NCBI RefSeq assembly: GCF_040412425.1
Contig: NC_089749.1
Location: forward strand, 41,299,739 to 41,363,738
Length of the DNA: 64,000 nucleotides
Origin: Macrobrachium rosenbergii
Lineage: Eukaryota; Arthropoda; Malacostraca; Decapoda; Palaemonidae
Direction of reading: 5' to 3'
Below the pieces are notes generated by a model. It did no database searches and was not told where the DNA came from. It worked only from the letters and a program-made list of their open reading frames with translations. The position numbers were made by a program, and so were the translations under genes. Shown piece by piece: positions 33,272-44,650 of the stretch (positions within the stretch are counted from its first letter, which is position 1; each line of letters starts with the position of its first letter).

Positions 33272-33915
33272 TGATAAGTCGAATAGTATTGTAATTTTAG
33301 ATAAAGCTGACCACATATCATGTATGCAAGTCCTACAGGATGATGATACAACTTACAAAAACTAAAAAAAATCCTCTAGATCATGTCATAAAAAAATTTC
33401 AACAGCACGGTGAAAAAAAAAAATCCTTAAAGATTAAAAAGAACAAATTGGTCAGTTGTCAGCAAAATTTCCCTTGTTACCTTGTTTGTACGGATTAGTA
33501 AAACGCACAAAGAAAATAATCCTATGCAACCTATTATCAGTACTGTTGGCTCAATATCATATAATCTTTCGAAATATATTACCAAGCTCTTGTCCCCGTT
33601 ACTTGGAATTATCTCCGATTCTCACATATATAATTCTCTAGATTTAGTTGATAAATTAACCAAAATCACTTTTTGCCCCACTGACAGATTCATTAGTTTT
33701 GATGTTAGTCCCTATAGATTCTATTTTAGAGTATCTTAGCAATGAAATTATCCGTCATGAATTACCTCTACCTGTAAGTCCTATTATTTCACTCACTAGG
33801 TTGTGCATTTGTGATTGTAAGTTTATATTCAATGGTGAATTTTACCAACAAATATTTGGTATGACAATGGGCGACCCTTTATCCCCACTCCTCTCAAACT
33901 TGTGTATGATTGATT
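33272..33915 (+). pseudogene. Penelope-like RT fragment PLE-3, head-to-head with PLE-2
   Basis: Plus-strand mirror of PLE-2: PIISTVGSISYNLSKYITKL, FISFDV, VPIDSILEYLSNEIIRHELP and GEFYQQIFGMTMGDPLSPLL, with a frameshift near 33700. It keeps a segment (near 33640) absent from PLE-2. It stops at 33907, where an unrelated LINE tail begins. The arms meet around a 7-base centre (33265-33271). Confidence 0.82.
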
Positions 33916-36489
33916 GATTGATTATGAAATTTAGGTCTTGAAGACCAAGCGCCGGAACCCTGCAGGATTATTCAGCGCCGTAATGAAGGTGAAATATATA
34001 AATTAATGATAGGATTGATAATGAATGGGTGAATGATGATATAGTAGTAAAATTCAGTCTTAAAATATGAACGTAAAAAATGAAGAATGATATTAAATAA
34101 TACCAACAAAAAATAAGTATATTCTAAACTTTTATATTCAAAATATATACTTAGTATAGGAATAAATATGACTAAAATCTTTATTAAATATACTGAAATT
34201 ATATCTCATTAAAATAACCAGCTTCTTTCAGATAACTCATAAGGTTATCTACCTAAATGTCATCATTTAAAATTTCTAAAATAGTCTTCCCGGTTAGTAT
34301 GTACTTTGCCCTCAGGCGATTAAATTTAGAACAGCGCACCAGCATGTGCTCAACGGATAGCTGACCACCACAGTGAGCACAAACTGGGGCACTGGCTCCT
34401 TCTAAAATAAAGCTATGAGTGAAGCAGGTATGGCGAGTCCTAAGCCGTGTTAGGATGATCTCAAATTTTCTGTTACGATTAAAACCCGAATTCCAAAAAT
34501 CGATACATTTTTCTAATGTTTCTGTACTTCCTATTTGTGGATAAAATGACGGAAGTCCATCTCTGCTGCCATTTTGTTTGAATGTATCGTCTGATAACTG
34601 AACGCATATCCAAATGTGGCACCTTATTAGTTAAGAAATCACATCTTGCAGCATCCTTTGCTTTACTATCAGCCAGTTCGTTCCCTTCTAGACCATTGTG
34701 CCCAGGAATCCAACAAAACTTTACTGATTTGTGGCGAACAGAAAGGTATATAAAAAGCCATTCTTGAGCCTTTTGAATTAAGGGATGGGTAGGGTTAAAC
34801 TTCTTCAGGGCTTCTAAAACACTCCTTGAGTATATATTACTGTGGATTTAAATTTCTTATCAGATGCAAGATTTAAAGCATCAACTATGGCTGTTGCTTC
34901 AGCAGCGAATATGGATGAAGAGTCTGATAACTTTTTTAGATATGATTCCCCCTCACACACCACTGCATATCCTACTCCATCTTCCGATTTTGATCCATCA
35001 GTACAGATTTTCCTGTCATTGATAATTGCCTCTCATCATGCTCCAAAAAATTGTTTCTGACTTCTTCCGGACGATCTTTCCTCTTTGTCTCTTTAATGCA
35101 GGCATCTATTGCTCGAATAAACCATGGAGGGAGAGCAGGATGTTTCACTTGTAGGATCTTCTGCGTTTTTATACTTTCATCCTCCAGTTCACCAAGTTGT
35201 CTGATCTGAAATGAGTCACACTATTTTAAGATATCAAAAGAAGGATTCTCCTTCGAGCTTTTCAGCCGCTTGGTGTGCCTCAGACCTAGCTCATGTCTCC
35301 TTAAGTCCAGTGGTAGCTACTGGGAGTCTACATAAATACTTTCATTGGGTGAAGTTCTAAAATCTCCAGTGCAGATCCTTAGCCCCATATTATGCACAGC
35401 GTCCAAATCCTTAAGTTTACTGGAGCAGATGAGTATACTTGGCAGCCATAGTCTAACTTACATAAACATACTGCATTATAAAGCCTTAACAACGATTTCC
35501 TATCAGCACCCCAATTAAAATTGGATACTACTTTTAAAATATTCATCAAAGACTATTCCTAAAAATTTTACTTCAGTAGAGTAAGATAAAATAATTCCAT
35601 TTAAGGTAAGAGTTGGAATGGTTTCCTTAGTTCGGCGTCTGCAGAACCGAACAGCGACAGTTTTAGATTCGGAAAATCGAAACCCTTGCTCATTAGCCCA
35701 CTTGCTTACTTTATCGATGGCTCTATGCATGAACCTGCTAGTAGATGTTGCATCATATCCTGTGCAGCACAGAGCCAAATCATCTACAAATAAAGAGCCT
35801 TTTACTGATGATGATATCTTTTCTAATACTCCATTAAAGGCAATAGCAAAGAGGGTGACACTAAGGACACTACCCTAAGGAACTCCCTCTTCTTGTCAGA
35901 AAGGTCGTGGTACATGATTCCCAACTCTTACTTTTATATATCTTTCTGATAAAAAAGAATTTATAAATCAGATAATTTTTCCTTTAATGCCCATCTTATA
36001 CAACTTTTTTTATAATACCATAACGCCATGTGGTGTCATATGCCTTTTCCAAATCAAAGAAAACTCCTATTGTTTGGCTCTGTTTAGCAAAATCTTGCTA
36101 TATTTGGTTTGAGAACCTGAGCAAGGGATCTAAAGTAGATCTAGTTGTCCTAAAGCCAAACTGGAATGGAGAAAGCAATTTATTTGTTTATAAGTGCCAT
36201 ACAAGTCTGGTGTTAATCATCTTTTCCATCAGCTTACAAACACAACTGGTGAGAGCTACTGGTCTGCAGCTCCTGGGTAAGCAAGATCCTTGTTTGGTTT
36301 CTTCATAGGGAGGGTTAATGATAATTTCCAGCTCTTAGGAATAATACCAGTTTCCCAGATTTCATTTATTATATCTAAAAGAAATTTCTTTGACTTTCCT
36401 GGGGGATGTTTCAGCATTTCATAGAGTATTTTATCTTCACCAGGGACTGATGGTTTGGTATTCTGTGGTGTCTCCATGTTGATGGACAT
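33916..36489 (-). pseudogene. I-superfamily-type LINE with RT and RNase H (5'-truncated)
   Basis: On the minus strand from 36489: KPSVPGEDKILYEMLKHPPG ... GIIPKSWKLSLTLPMKKPNK (RT start), FDLEKAYDTTWRYGI (near 36050, catalytic Asp), GVP-stop-GSVLSVTLFAI (Gln to TAG), GSLFVDDLALCCTGYD (35790-35779, F-x-D-D intact) and VKFLGIVFDEYF. An RNase H domain follows: DGSKSEDGVGYAVV (about 35010), FAAEATAIVDAL (catalytic Glu, about 34900), VKFCWIPGHNGLEGNELADS (about 34700). Multiple stops and shifts. The 3' end is a (AATC)n-like tail next to 33916. An RNase H after the RT is typical of the I group; the exact clade is open. Confidence 0.85.
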
Positions 36490-38448
<1,959 letters not shown>

Positions 38449-38695
38449 CTTATTATTATTATTATTTTTATTATTATTATTATTATTAAGAAGAAAGTAG
38501 ACCCTCTCTTAAATAAGGCATGTTAAACAGGATGGCTGCATAATTAAGAGTTAATTTATACTAAGTATTCTCAGTTTTCCATATGATTCTTTTCCTTTCT
38601 ACCTTAATATTGGACGAGTGCCCATTGTCTGTATTTTGGTAAGGAGAAATACATCAGCAGAGTGTTTACAGCAGTTTTGATTCTCTATACAACAG
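38449..38695. repeat. (ATT)n followed by a third, diverged palindrome arm
   Basis: ATT repeats to about 38487, then AAGTAGACCCTCTCTTAAAT ... ATGGCTGCA ... CATCAGCAGAGTGTTTACAG. This is a diverged copy of the left-arm inner segment (37790-37990). A matching inverted scrap precedes (AAT)n at about 37445-37470. Confidence 0.65.
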
Positions 38696-38699
38696 GTGA

Positions 38700-40199
38700 T
38701 CCCCTAGGAAAAAGAGCTGTGGAGGCCAACCATCAGAAAAGAAGAAAAAATTTGGGAGGTAAACCCAAGGAAAAAAGGCTTGGGAGGCAAAATGAAAGGC
38801 GCTGCCTGTCAGCGTCCCTAGCAAGTGAACCAGTCAGGAGTCTCTATCTGCGGACAGCGATCTTCCCATCACCACCACCCCCACTCTCCAAACAGTGGAG
38901 ATTTGGTTGGTGGGGGTGGTGGCACTGGAAAGATTACTTCCAGTGGATGGAGGCTCCTTATTGGTTTGCTCACCAACAGACAATTACTGCCCACGCAGGA
39001 GACTCTCTTCCTACAAACGTCATTGTGGATGGCAATGCCCACCAGGATCCCTGGAAAGTGAACCAGTCAGGAACCTCCATCCACTGGCAGTGATCTTCCC
39101 AGCACAACCATCTCCAATGCTCACACAGGGGGGAATGGTTGCACCTATGGATGGAGATTTCTGATTAGTTCACTTGCCAAGGATGCTGGCGGGCAGTGCC
39201 ATCCAAACCGACATGTGGAGGAAGAGAGTCTCCTACACAGCATTCAGACTGGTCTTCTCTCTCCTGATGTGCAGGGCTTCCTGGAGGCATGGGCGGTAAT
39301 TGTCCATTGGTGAGCAAACCATTCAGGAGCATCCATCCACTTGCAGTGATCTTCTCAGTACCACCAGCCCAATCTCCAATGCTTGCACAGGGGGAATGGT
39401 GCAATATCTGTTGCACCTATGCAAGCACTGGAAATTGTGGGGGGAGTGGCTTTGGGAAGACCACTGTCAGTCGATGGAGGCTCCTGATTGGTTTGCTTGC
39501 CAATGGACAATTACTGCCCACGCCTCCGAGAAGCCCTGCACATCAGGAGAGAGAGAAACCCAGTCTGAATGCTGTGTAGGAGACGCTCTTCCTCCACACG
39601 TTGGTATGGATGGCTCTGCCCGCCAGCATTCCTGGCAAGTGAACCAATCAGGAACCTCCATCCACTGGCAGTGATCTTCCCAGCAACCATCTCCAATGCA
39701 CACACAGGGGGAATGGTGCAAGCATCTGTTGCACCTATGCGAGCGCCGGAGAATGGTGGGGGATAGGGGGTGATGGTGATGGGAAGATCACCGCCAATGG
39801 GTGGAGACTCCTGGTTAGTTCAGTGGCCAGGGCTGCTGGCAGGCAGCACCATCTATACCGACATCTGGAGGAAGAGAGTCTCCTGCATGGCATGTAGACT
39901 GGACTTCTCTCTCCTGATGTGCAGGGCTTCCCAGAGGCGTGGGCAGTAACTGTCCGTTGGCGAGCAAACCAATCGGGAGCCTCCATCCATTGGCAGTGAT
40001 CTACCCAATACCACCAGCCCAATCTCCAATGCTTGCACAGGGGGAATGGTGCAATTTTTGTTGCACTCATGCAAGCATTGGAGAGTTCGGGGGAGCGGGG
40101 GGGGATGCTGGTGGTGATGGGAAGATCGCTGCCAGTAGATGGAGACTCCAGACTGATTCACTTGCCAGGGACACTGGCAGGAGGCACCTTTCATGTTTG
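38700..40199. repeat. Satellite of inverted, about 300-base units
   Basis: Recurring blocks in both orientations: TGGCAAGTGAACCAGTCAGG, CATCCACTGGCAGTGATCTT, CCAATGCTTGCACAGGGGGA, TGCAAGCACTGGAAATTGTG and TCTCTCCTGATGTGCAGGGC, about four or five times each. Each unit is itself partly self-complementary around the GCACAGGGGGAATGGTGCAA...TTGCACC block. The many 80-140 codon ORFs on both strands are the same repeat read in different frames and not genes. Confidence 0.75.
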
Positions 40200-40388
40200 C
40201 CTCCCAAGTCATTTTTCCTTGGAGCTTACCTTCCCAATTTCTTCTCTGAGACCCCAGCTCTTTTTCCTAAAGGGTCACCTCCCCAGTTCTTTTCCCTGGG
40301 GGATTGCCTCCCCAGTTCTTTTCCCTGGGGGATCGCCTCCCTAGTTCCTTTTCCTTAGGGATTGTCTCCTTAGTTTTTTCCCCTAGGG
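40200..40388. repeat. About 33 bp minisatellite, left part
   Basis: Units around TTTTCCCTGGGGGATTGCCT and CCCCAGTTC, period near 33 bases or a little less. Related sequence in the opposite orientation occurs at 38700-38800 (AGGAAAAAAGGCTTGGGAGG). Confidence 0.75.
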
Positions 40389-40753
40389 CAGGGGTTTTCA
40401 ACCTGGGGTATGTGTACCCCAGGGGGTATGCCAAGGGTCAGTTAGAGGGTATGCTCTCCCCACGGGTCGTTAGGGTTAGGGGCCTGGCCGCCCACTGATT
40501 GCATAGCCACAGGTAAATAATTATAAACAATTTTCTTTATTTTTTATGGAATTCTTTGTGTTTACAATATTGTTGGTTATGTCAGGAGAGTTGTGTACTT
40601 ACTTTCCTTCAGTACAGTACTTGCAAATATACACAATGGAATGTTTTTATGCAGTTGTTTTGTTTTCTACTTTGTACAATGTGAAGGGAGTACATTATTG
40701 ACATTAAAAATACCCAAAAGGGTACGTACGGAGAAAAAGGTTGAAAACCTCTG
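40389..40753. mobile_element. hAT-like MITE in the minisatellite, with 8 bp target duplication
   Basis: Termini CAGGGGTTTTCAACCT and, in reverse complement, CAGAGGTTTTCAACCT. It is flanked by CCCTAGGG (40381-40388) and TCCTAAGG (40754-40761), which match at six of eight positions. The minisatellite continues on the far side. It is related in its ends to the MITE at 12257 (CAGRGGTTYYCAAMCT). No transposase. Confidence 0.82.
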
Positions 40754-40885
40754 TCCTAAGGGATAGCCTCCTCAGCTCTTTTTCCTAGGGAATTGCCTCC
40801 ACAGTCTTTCTTCCTGGGGGATTGCCTCCCTAGCTCTTTTCACTGGGGGTTTGCCTCCTCAGATTTTTCCTGGGGAATCCTCATC
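40754..40885. repeat. Minisatellite, right part
   Basis: It continues the units of 40200-40388 (TTTTTCCTAGGGAATTGCCT, CCTGGGGGATTGCCTCC) and runs directly into the acidic tail ORF of the DnaJ pseudogene. Confidence 0.75.
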
Positions 40886-40892
40886 TGATATC

Positions 40893-42530
40893 TCATTAGG
40901 CTCCTTCAATAGACTCATCATTGGAGCCATTATCAGACTCCTCAAGTGAATCATTATCCCATTCATCTTGTGATTCTTCACTAGTGTCCTCTTGAGATTC
41001 TTCACAAGATGTATCGTCAAATTCATCACCAGAATAATTATAGCCTTCCTCATCTGATTCTTCAATATATTCCTCATTGGGAATATCTTCAGATTTATTA
41101 ATGGAATCAGAGTCCAATGCACCATCATCATTATCTTCATCATCGTCCTCCTCATCCTCCAATTCTTCATATGGACCATCATCCTCCTCATCCTCCAATT
41201 CTTCATATGAATCATCATCCTCCTCATCCTCCAGTTCTTCATAAGAATCATCATCCTCCTCCTCCAGGTGGTCAACATTTGATTCATTCTCTTGATAATC
41301 ATTATAGGAACATTCCATTAATACTGAATTTCCTTCAGCTTCAGCATCATCCTCCGAATCAGATTCATATTCATCAGCAGAATCAGAATTATATTCACCA
41401 TCCCAATCACTTTCTGATTCATCCACCTCTTCATCATCTAACCATTCTGGCAGGTTAGGATTTTCAAATATTTCAGCTGCATCTCTTCAATAGCTTGCCT
41501 GGTCTTGTCATATTTTTTCCTCGTCTTTGCATTACTTAATAAATCGTTTGCATAGTTGATTTGTAGCATGATCAAATGTGCTCTGTCTTTGTCAGCCTCT
41601 TGGTTCTTATCTGGGTGGGATTTTAGGGCTCTCCTCCTGTAGGCATTTCTTATTCCATCCTGAGCAATATCTCTCTCAACACCTAGGACTTTGTAGGGTC
41701 ATCTATATTGTTGCATTCTCTCCAGGTCTTCAGCAAGTGATATTATGTATTCTCCCATTTCATCCTCTTCTTCTAGCCTTGTAAACTCAGCAATAGCATC
41801 TCTGCATCTTCCTAGTAATAAGAAGTACAAGCCTAGTCGTAACCTGCAGCCTTCCTGACCCTTATCCACAGCAAGAACGTTGAGGAAACATTCACATGCC
41901 TCTTTCAACTTTCCAAGCCTGCAGAAAATATTCCCGGTAATTCTGGCCAAGTCGACGGATACCCAAGGATAGAGACATCCCAGAGACATGGCCAAAGCAA
42001 TATTTTCCAGGGCGGCGTCAAAGTCCTTGGCATCAATCATCCCAGGAAGAGCTTCCCATAGCATCCTCTACTGTACAAATTCTTGTGCTATCAATGCCCT
42101 TGGGTGATTTGGGCATACATCTACCACCTGTGACAAAAGCATTCTGGATTTCCAAAACTCTAAATTACATGCACTAAACAAAGCAGACTCTTTTGATAAC
42201 ACAGGTCTCCTTGAACTCTTTGGGAAGTTCATTTAACATATCCTGGGCCTCCTCTATCCTGGCTAGTGTCAACAAGCATATTACCTCCTTAACACGAAAC
42301 TCTAACTCATTGCCATACTGTTTAAGGATAATTCTTAATTGTCATTATATCGGTCTGCTTCAGATTTGAGCACTGCTCAACGATCAAGAGTTTCCTTTAG
42401 CACGTTCTTTTGGGTCAGCTTGTATTCTGCCTCTCAGAGCTTGCCTTGTATCTCCAGAGCCGTCTTTTCTGCCTCTTTAAGGGAGTCAATTAAGATTTGT
42501 TTTGATGGTAGCTCTTTTTCATCATTGTCT
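40893..42530 (-). pseudogene. TPR-DnaJ-acidic-tail retropseudogene
   Basis: Minus-strand pieces in order: a helical region (LARIEEAQDMLNELPKEFKE near 42250), then WKSRMLLSQVVDVCPNHPRA. After a TAG comes a 121-codon block (42064-41702) with TPR-like helices (ARITGNIFCRLGKLKEACEC; GLYFLLLGRCRDAIAEF). A TGA is followed in the same frame by YKVLGVERDIAQDGIRNAYR and RRALKSHPDKNQ, a J-domain with the HPD motif (HPDK at 41617-41606). A one-base shift near 41480 leads to NPNLPEWLDDEEV and a very acidic tail (many E/D/S) with a three-fold repeat of DDDSYEELEDEE, ending at 40893. The TPR-then-J order resembles DNAJC7/DNAJC3-type co-chaperones; the acidic tail is not usual there. No introns and at least four lesions suggest a retrocopy. 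Confidence 0.68.
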
Positions 42531-42534
42531 GGGA

Positions 42535-43162
42535 GCATCATTGTTCCTTGTGTATAGTTTAGTGTTTCATGGCTGGTTACTGTAACTTTTATTTCATTTA
42601 TGTTGGTTATTTGTAGAAAGGTTGTTGATTGGGCTTTGGTTGTTCTTTGTATTAGCCATTAATTGTTTTTGATATGTCTACATTTCATATCTTGTGTGGG
42701 GTGTATATTTAATAATTTGTTCTCTAATATGGCTGGTGAGATCTGCTTTTCTGCTTTTAATATTAAAAATCTGGACCAATTGTCTGGTCCAAAAATATGT
42801 TCAAAATGAACTAGCGTTGGATTGATTCGATAGATATTTCTTTTTATTTTTTCACATTCATCGTTGATGAGTTGTCTTGTGTTGATGGGGTTTTAGGAGG
42901 GTTTTTAGAATTATTGTCCATTATGTTGGTTCCAGTGTTATGATACTGAGTTTACCAATTTGTTTTTATTTGTTTCTTTTTGATTTTCTAAACTCCCTGA
43001 GTTTTTAGGAATTGATATTTTACTTGGGACAGGATGTTCCTTTGTAGCATTTATATCCATACTAAGGAGATTCGGGAGTGATGTTCCAATGGTCATTGAC
43101 TGTGCCAGAATTTTACCATCATGGGGTCCAGGGGTACTGAAATCCTTAAGACTACTTTGCAT
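42535..43162 (-). pseudogene. LINE ORF1 (Gag-like) fragment
   Basis: Minus strand from ATG at 43162 (MQSSLKDFSTPGPHDGKILA), a stop after 74 codons, then in another frame FEHIFGPDNWSRFLILKAEK...ENKLLNIHP and, after further lesions, EIKVTVTSHETLNYTQGTM. The blocks W-x-R-F-L...L and V-x-x-H-x-T-L-N-x-x-x-G are the RNA-binding-like signature of Jockey/RTE-type ORF1 proteins common in decapods (family knowledge). The next expected block is missing and the TPR-DnaJ sequence starts instead. Confidence 0.55.
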
Positions 43163-43860
43163 AAAATAAGAGAAAGAAAAAAAATAAATAATAAATCTTG
43201 AAAAGATATCATTGGCTTTTTATGAAGTTGAATATTCCACTCATGGCACAATGTGGGAATTGACTCCCAAATGTCCGCGTCCCTACCCTACCCCGAAAAG
43301 GGGATGGCATATCATAATTAGTATGGCCCAAGTGTAAGCAAAACCCACTTGCTAGGACTGAGTGTATTGTAATAATACAGTCATCCCCATCCTAATCACA
43401 ACATGGGCTAACCGGACAGAAAGCCGAGAGTCCTATTCCTAGAACCAGGCCCCCTGGAATCCGTGGTCCAGCTCCACAGAATAGTTCCGCCTGAAAAACC
43501 AGGTCCGAACATTATCAGGTAGTTGATGGTTCTACCACAGTTCCCACTATTTAGCTTCAGATTCAACTTCACTCCATGCCATGATATGTTTTCCTATTTA
43601 TTAATTTTGGTAATTTTGAAAAAGTGGAAAAATCCACAAAATTATTCCTAAAGCGTATTTATATATATGTGGGACACTTGGGATCAAACTTAGGGAAAAT
43701 AGATCCCTAGGTTCGAGAGCCCCCTCACCACGTCAAGGTGGTCCCAATTTGAGGGGGCAAAAAACCAGAGAGGCACATAACTCTCTTATGCCCTCAACCT
43801 CCACAACACTTGAGAACCTGCAATGTGGTACTCAACTATTCCTTTTATTAATCTTGAAAC
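43163..43860 (-). repeat. Probable LINE 5' UTR
   Basis: It lies directly upstream of the ORF1 start on the minus strand. It is GC-richer than its surroundings and includes blocks such as GTTCCGCC, CCCCTCACCACGTCAAGGTGG and AGGTGGTCCCAATTTGAGGG that look like structured leader. Assigned by position only; the boundary at 43860 is approximate. Confidence 0.4.
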
Positions 43861-44344
43861 ATGGTTGTAAAGTACTTCACCTTTAAAAACCAAATTTTTG
43901 TGAACTGCTTTCGTTTGGGGAAGGATGGATTGCTACACCTCTCCCGATCTCCGTTACGTTAAAAAGTAGTTGTACTATATTCTTTTCTGATATGTGAAAA
44001 CTTTATCCAAAACTGTTAAAAGTATTTACTGTATAACATCTAACAAGTAATGAGCATAAATTGTTCTTAAGGATTAGTAGTAAATGATACTTTTAACAAC
44101 AAATCATTTTTTAATAAATGCCATTGTTATACTTGTATCTTTGAATTAGTATATTTCGTAGCATACCATTTATGAAATAATGCTACTGTACAGTAATGCA
44201 AACCATGGAAATAAAAACGATATAACAGTTAAAACTGAAGCTGACAAAGTATTATACATACATAGACATATGATGCTATCATTACTAATAATGAAGAATC
44301 AGGCTTATATTAGTGGTTTATAACTGTAAGTCTGAGAAGTTTTT
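43861..44344. other. AT-rich, no gene seen
   Basis: Nothing recognisable on either strand. Confidence 0.35.
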
Positions 44345-44650
44345 GATGACGACGATGAACTTTTAAATATAAAGGCAGACATGAACAAAACCTCAGGGGT
44401 AGTAACTGAAGAACAGGCTCTTAATTATATTGGAGGATATACTGTATTGTGAAAAAAATTTCCATGAAATACCCCAACTTAGGATCTAAAAGTAAAATGA
44501 AGTAAAAAATTATGGTGATTCATGGATCCAATGTGGGTGAACTGTATGCACCATCTAGTGAACTTTTCTCTAATTTAGTTGAGAGGAATTTTTAATTTTA
44601 TACACGGAGAAGGCCTTTCAAAAGGAAAGAATTGCTTAAATGGTAGTTTT
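44345..44650 (+). pseudogene. Possible P-element/THAP-type transposase C-terminal relic
   Basis: Plus-strand reading with several stops and a shift: EEQALNYIGGYTVL (family Y-I-A-G-Y-V-x-x-K), then NVGELYAPSSELFSNLVERNF (family G-x-L-x-x-P-S-x-x-F). These two blocks in this order and spacing occur at the C-terminus of P-like transposases in arthropods. No upstream portion is visible. Low certainty, because the fragment is short and damaged. Confidence 0.35.

Noticed and set aside
38700..40200. CRISPR-like spaced repeats
   Set aside because: The units are long, diverged and inverted, in a eukaryotic context; there are no uniform spacers or cas genes.
38662..40498. Many overlapping ORFs of 60-140 codons on both strands
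   Set aside because: All come from the inverted satellite and minisatellite units; the same peptides recur and no frame is favoured.
41117..41458. Histidine/proline-rich plus-strand ORF, and a Met/Arg-rich minus-strand ORF at 40859-41302
   Set aside because: Both are other-frame shadows of the acidic tail repeat on the minus strand.
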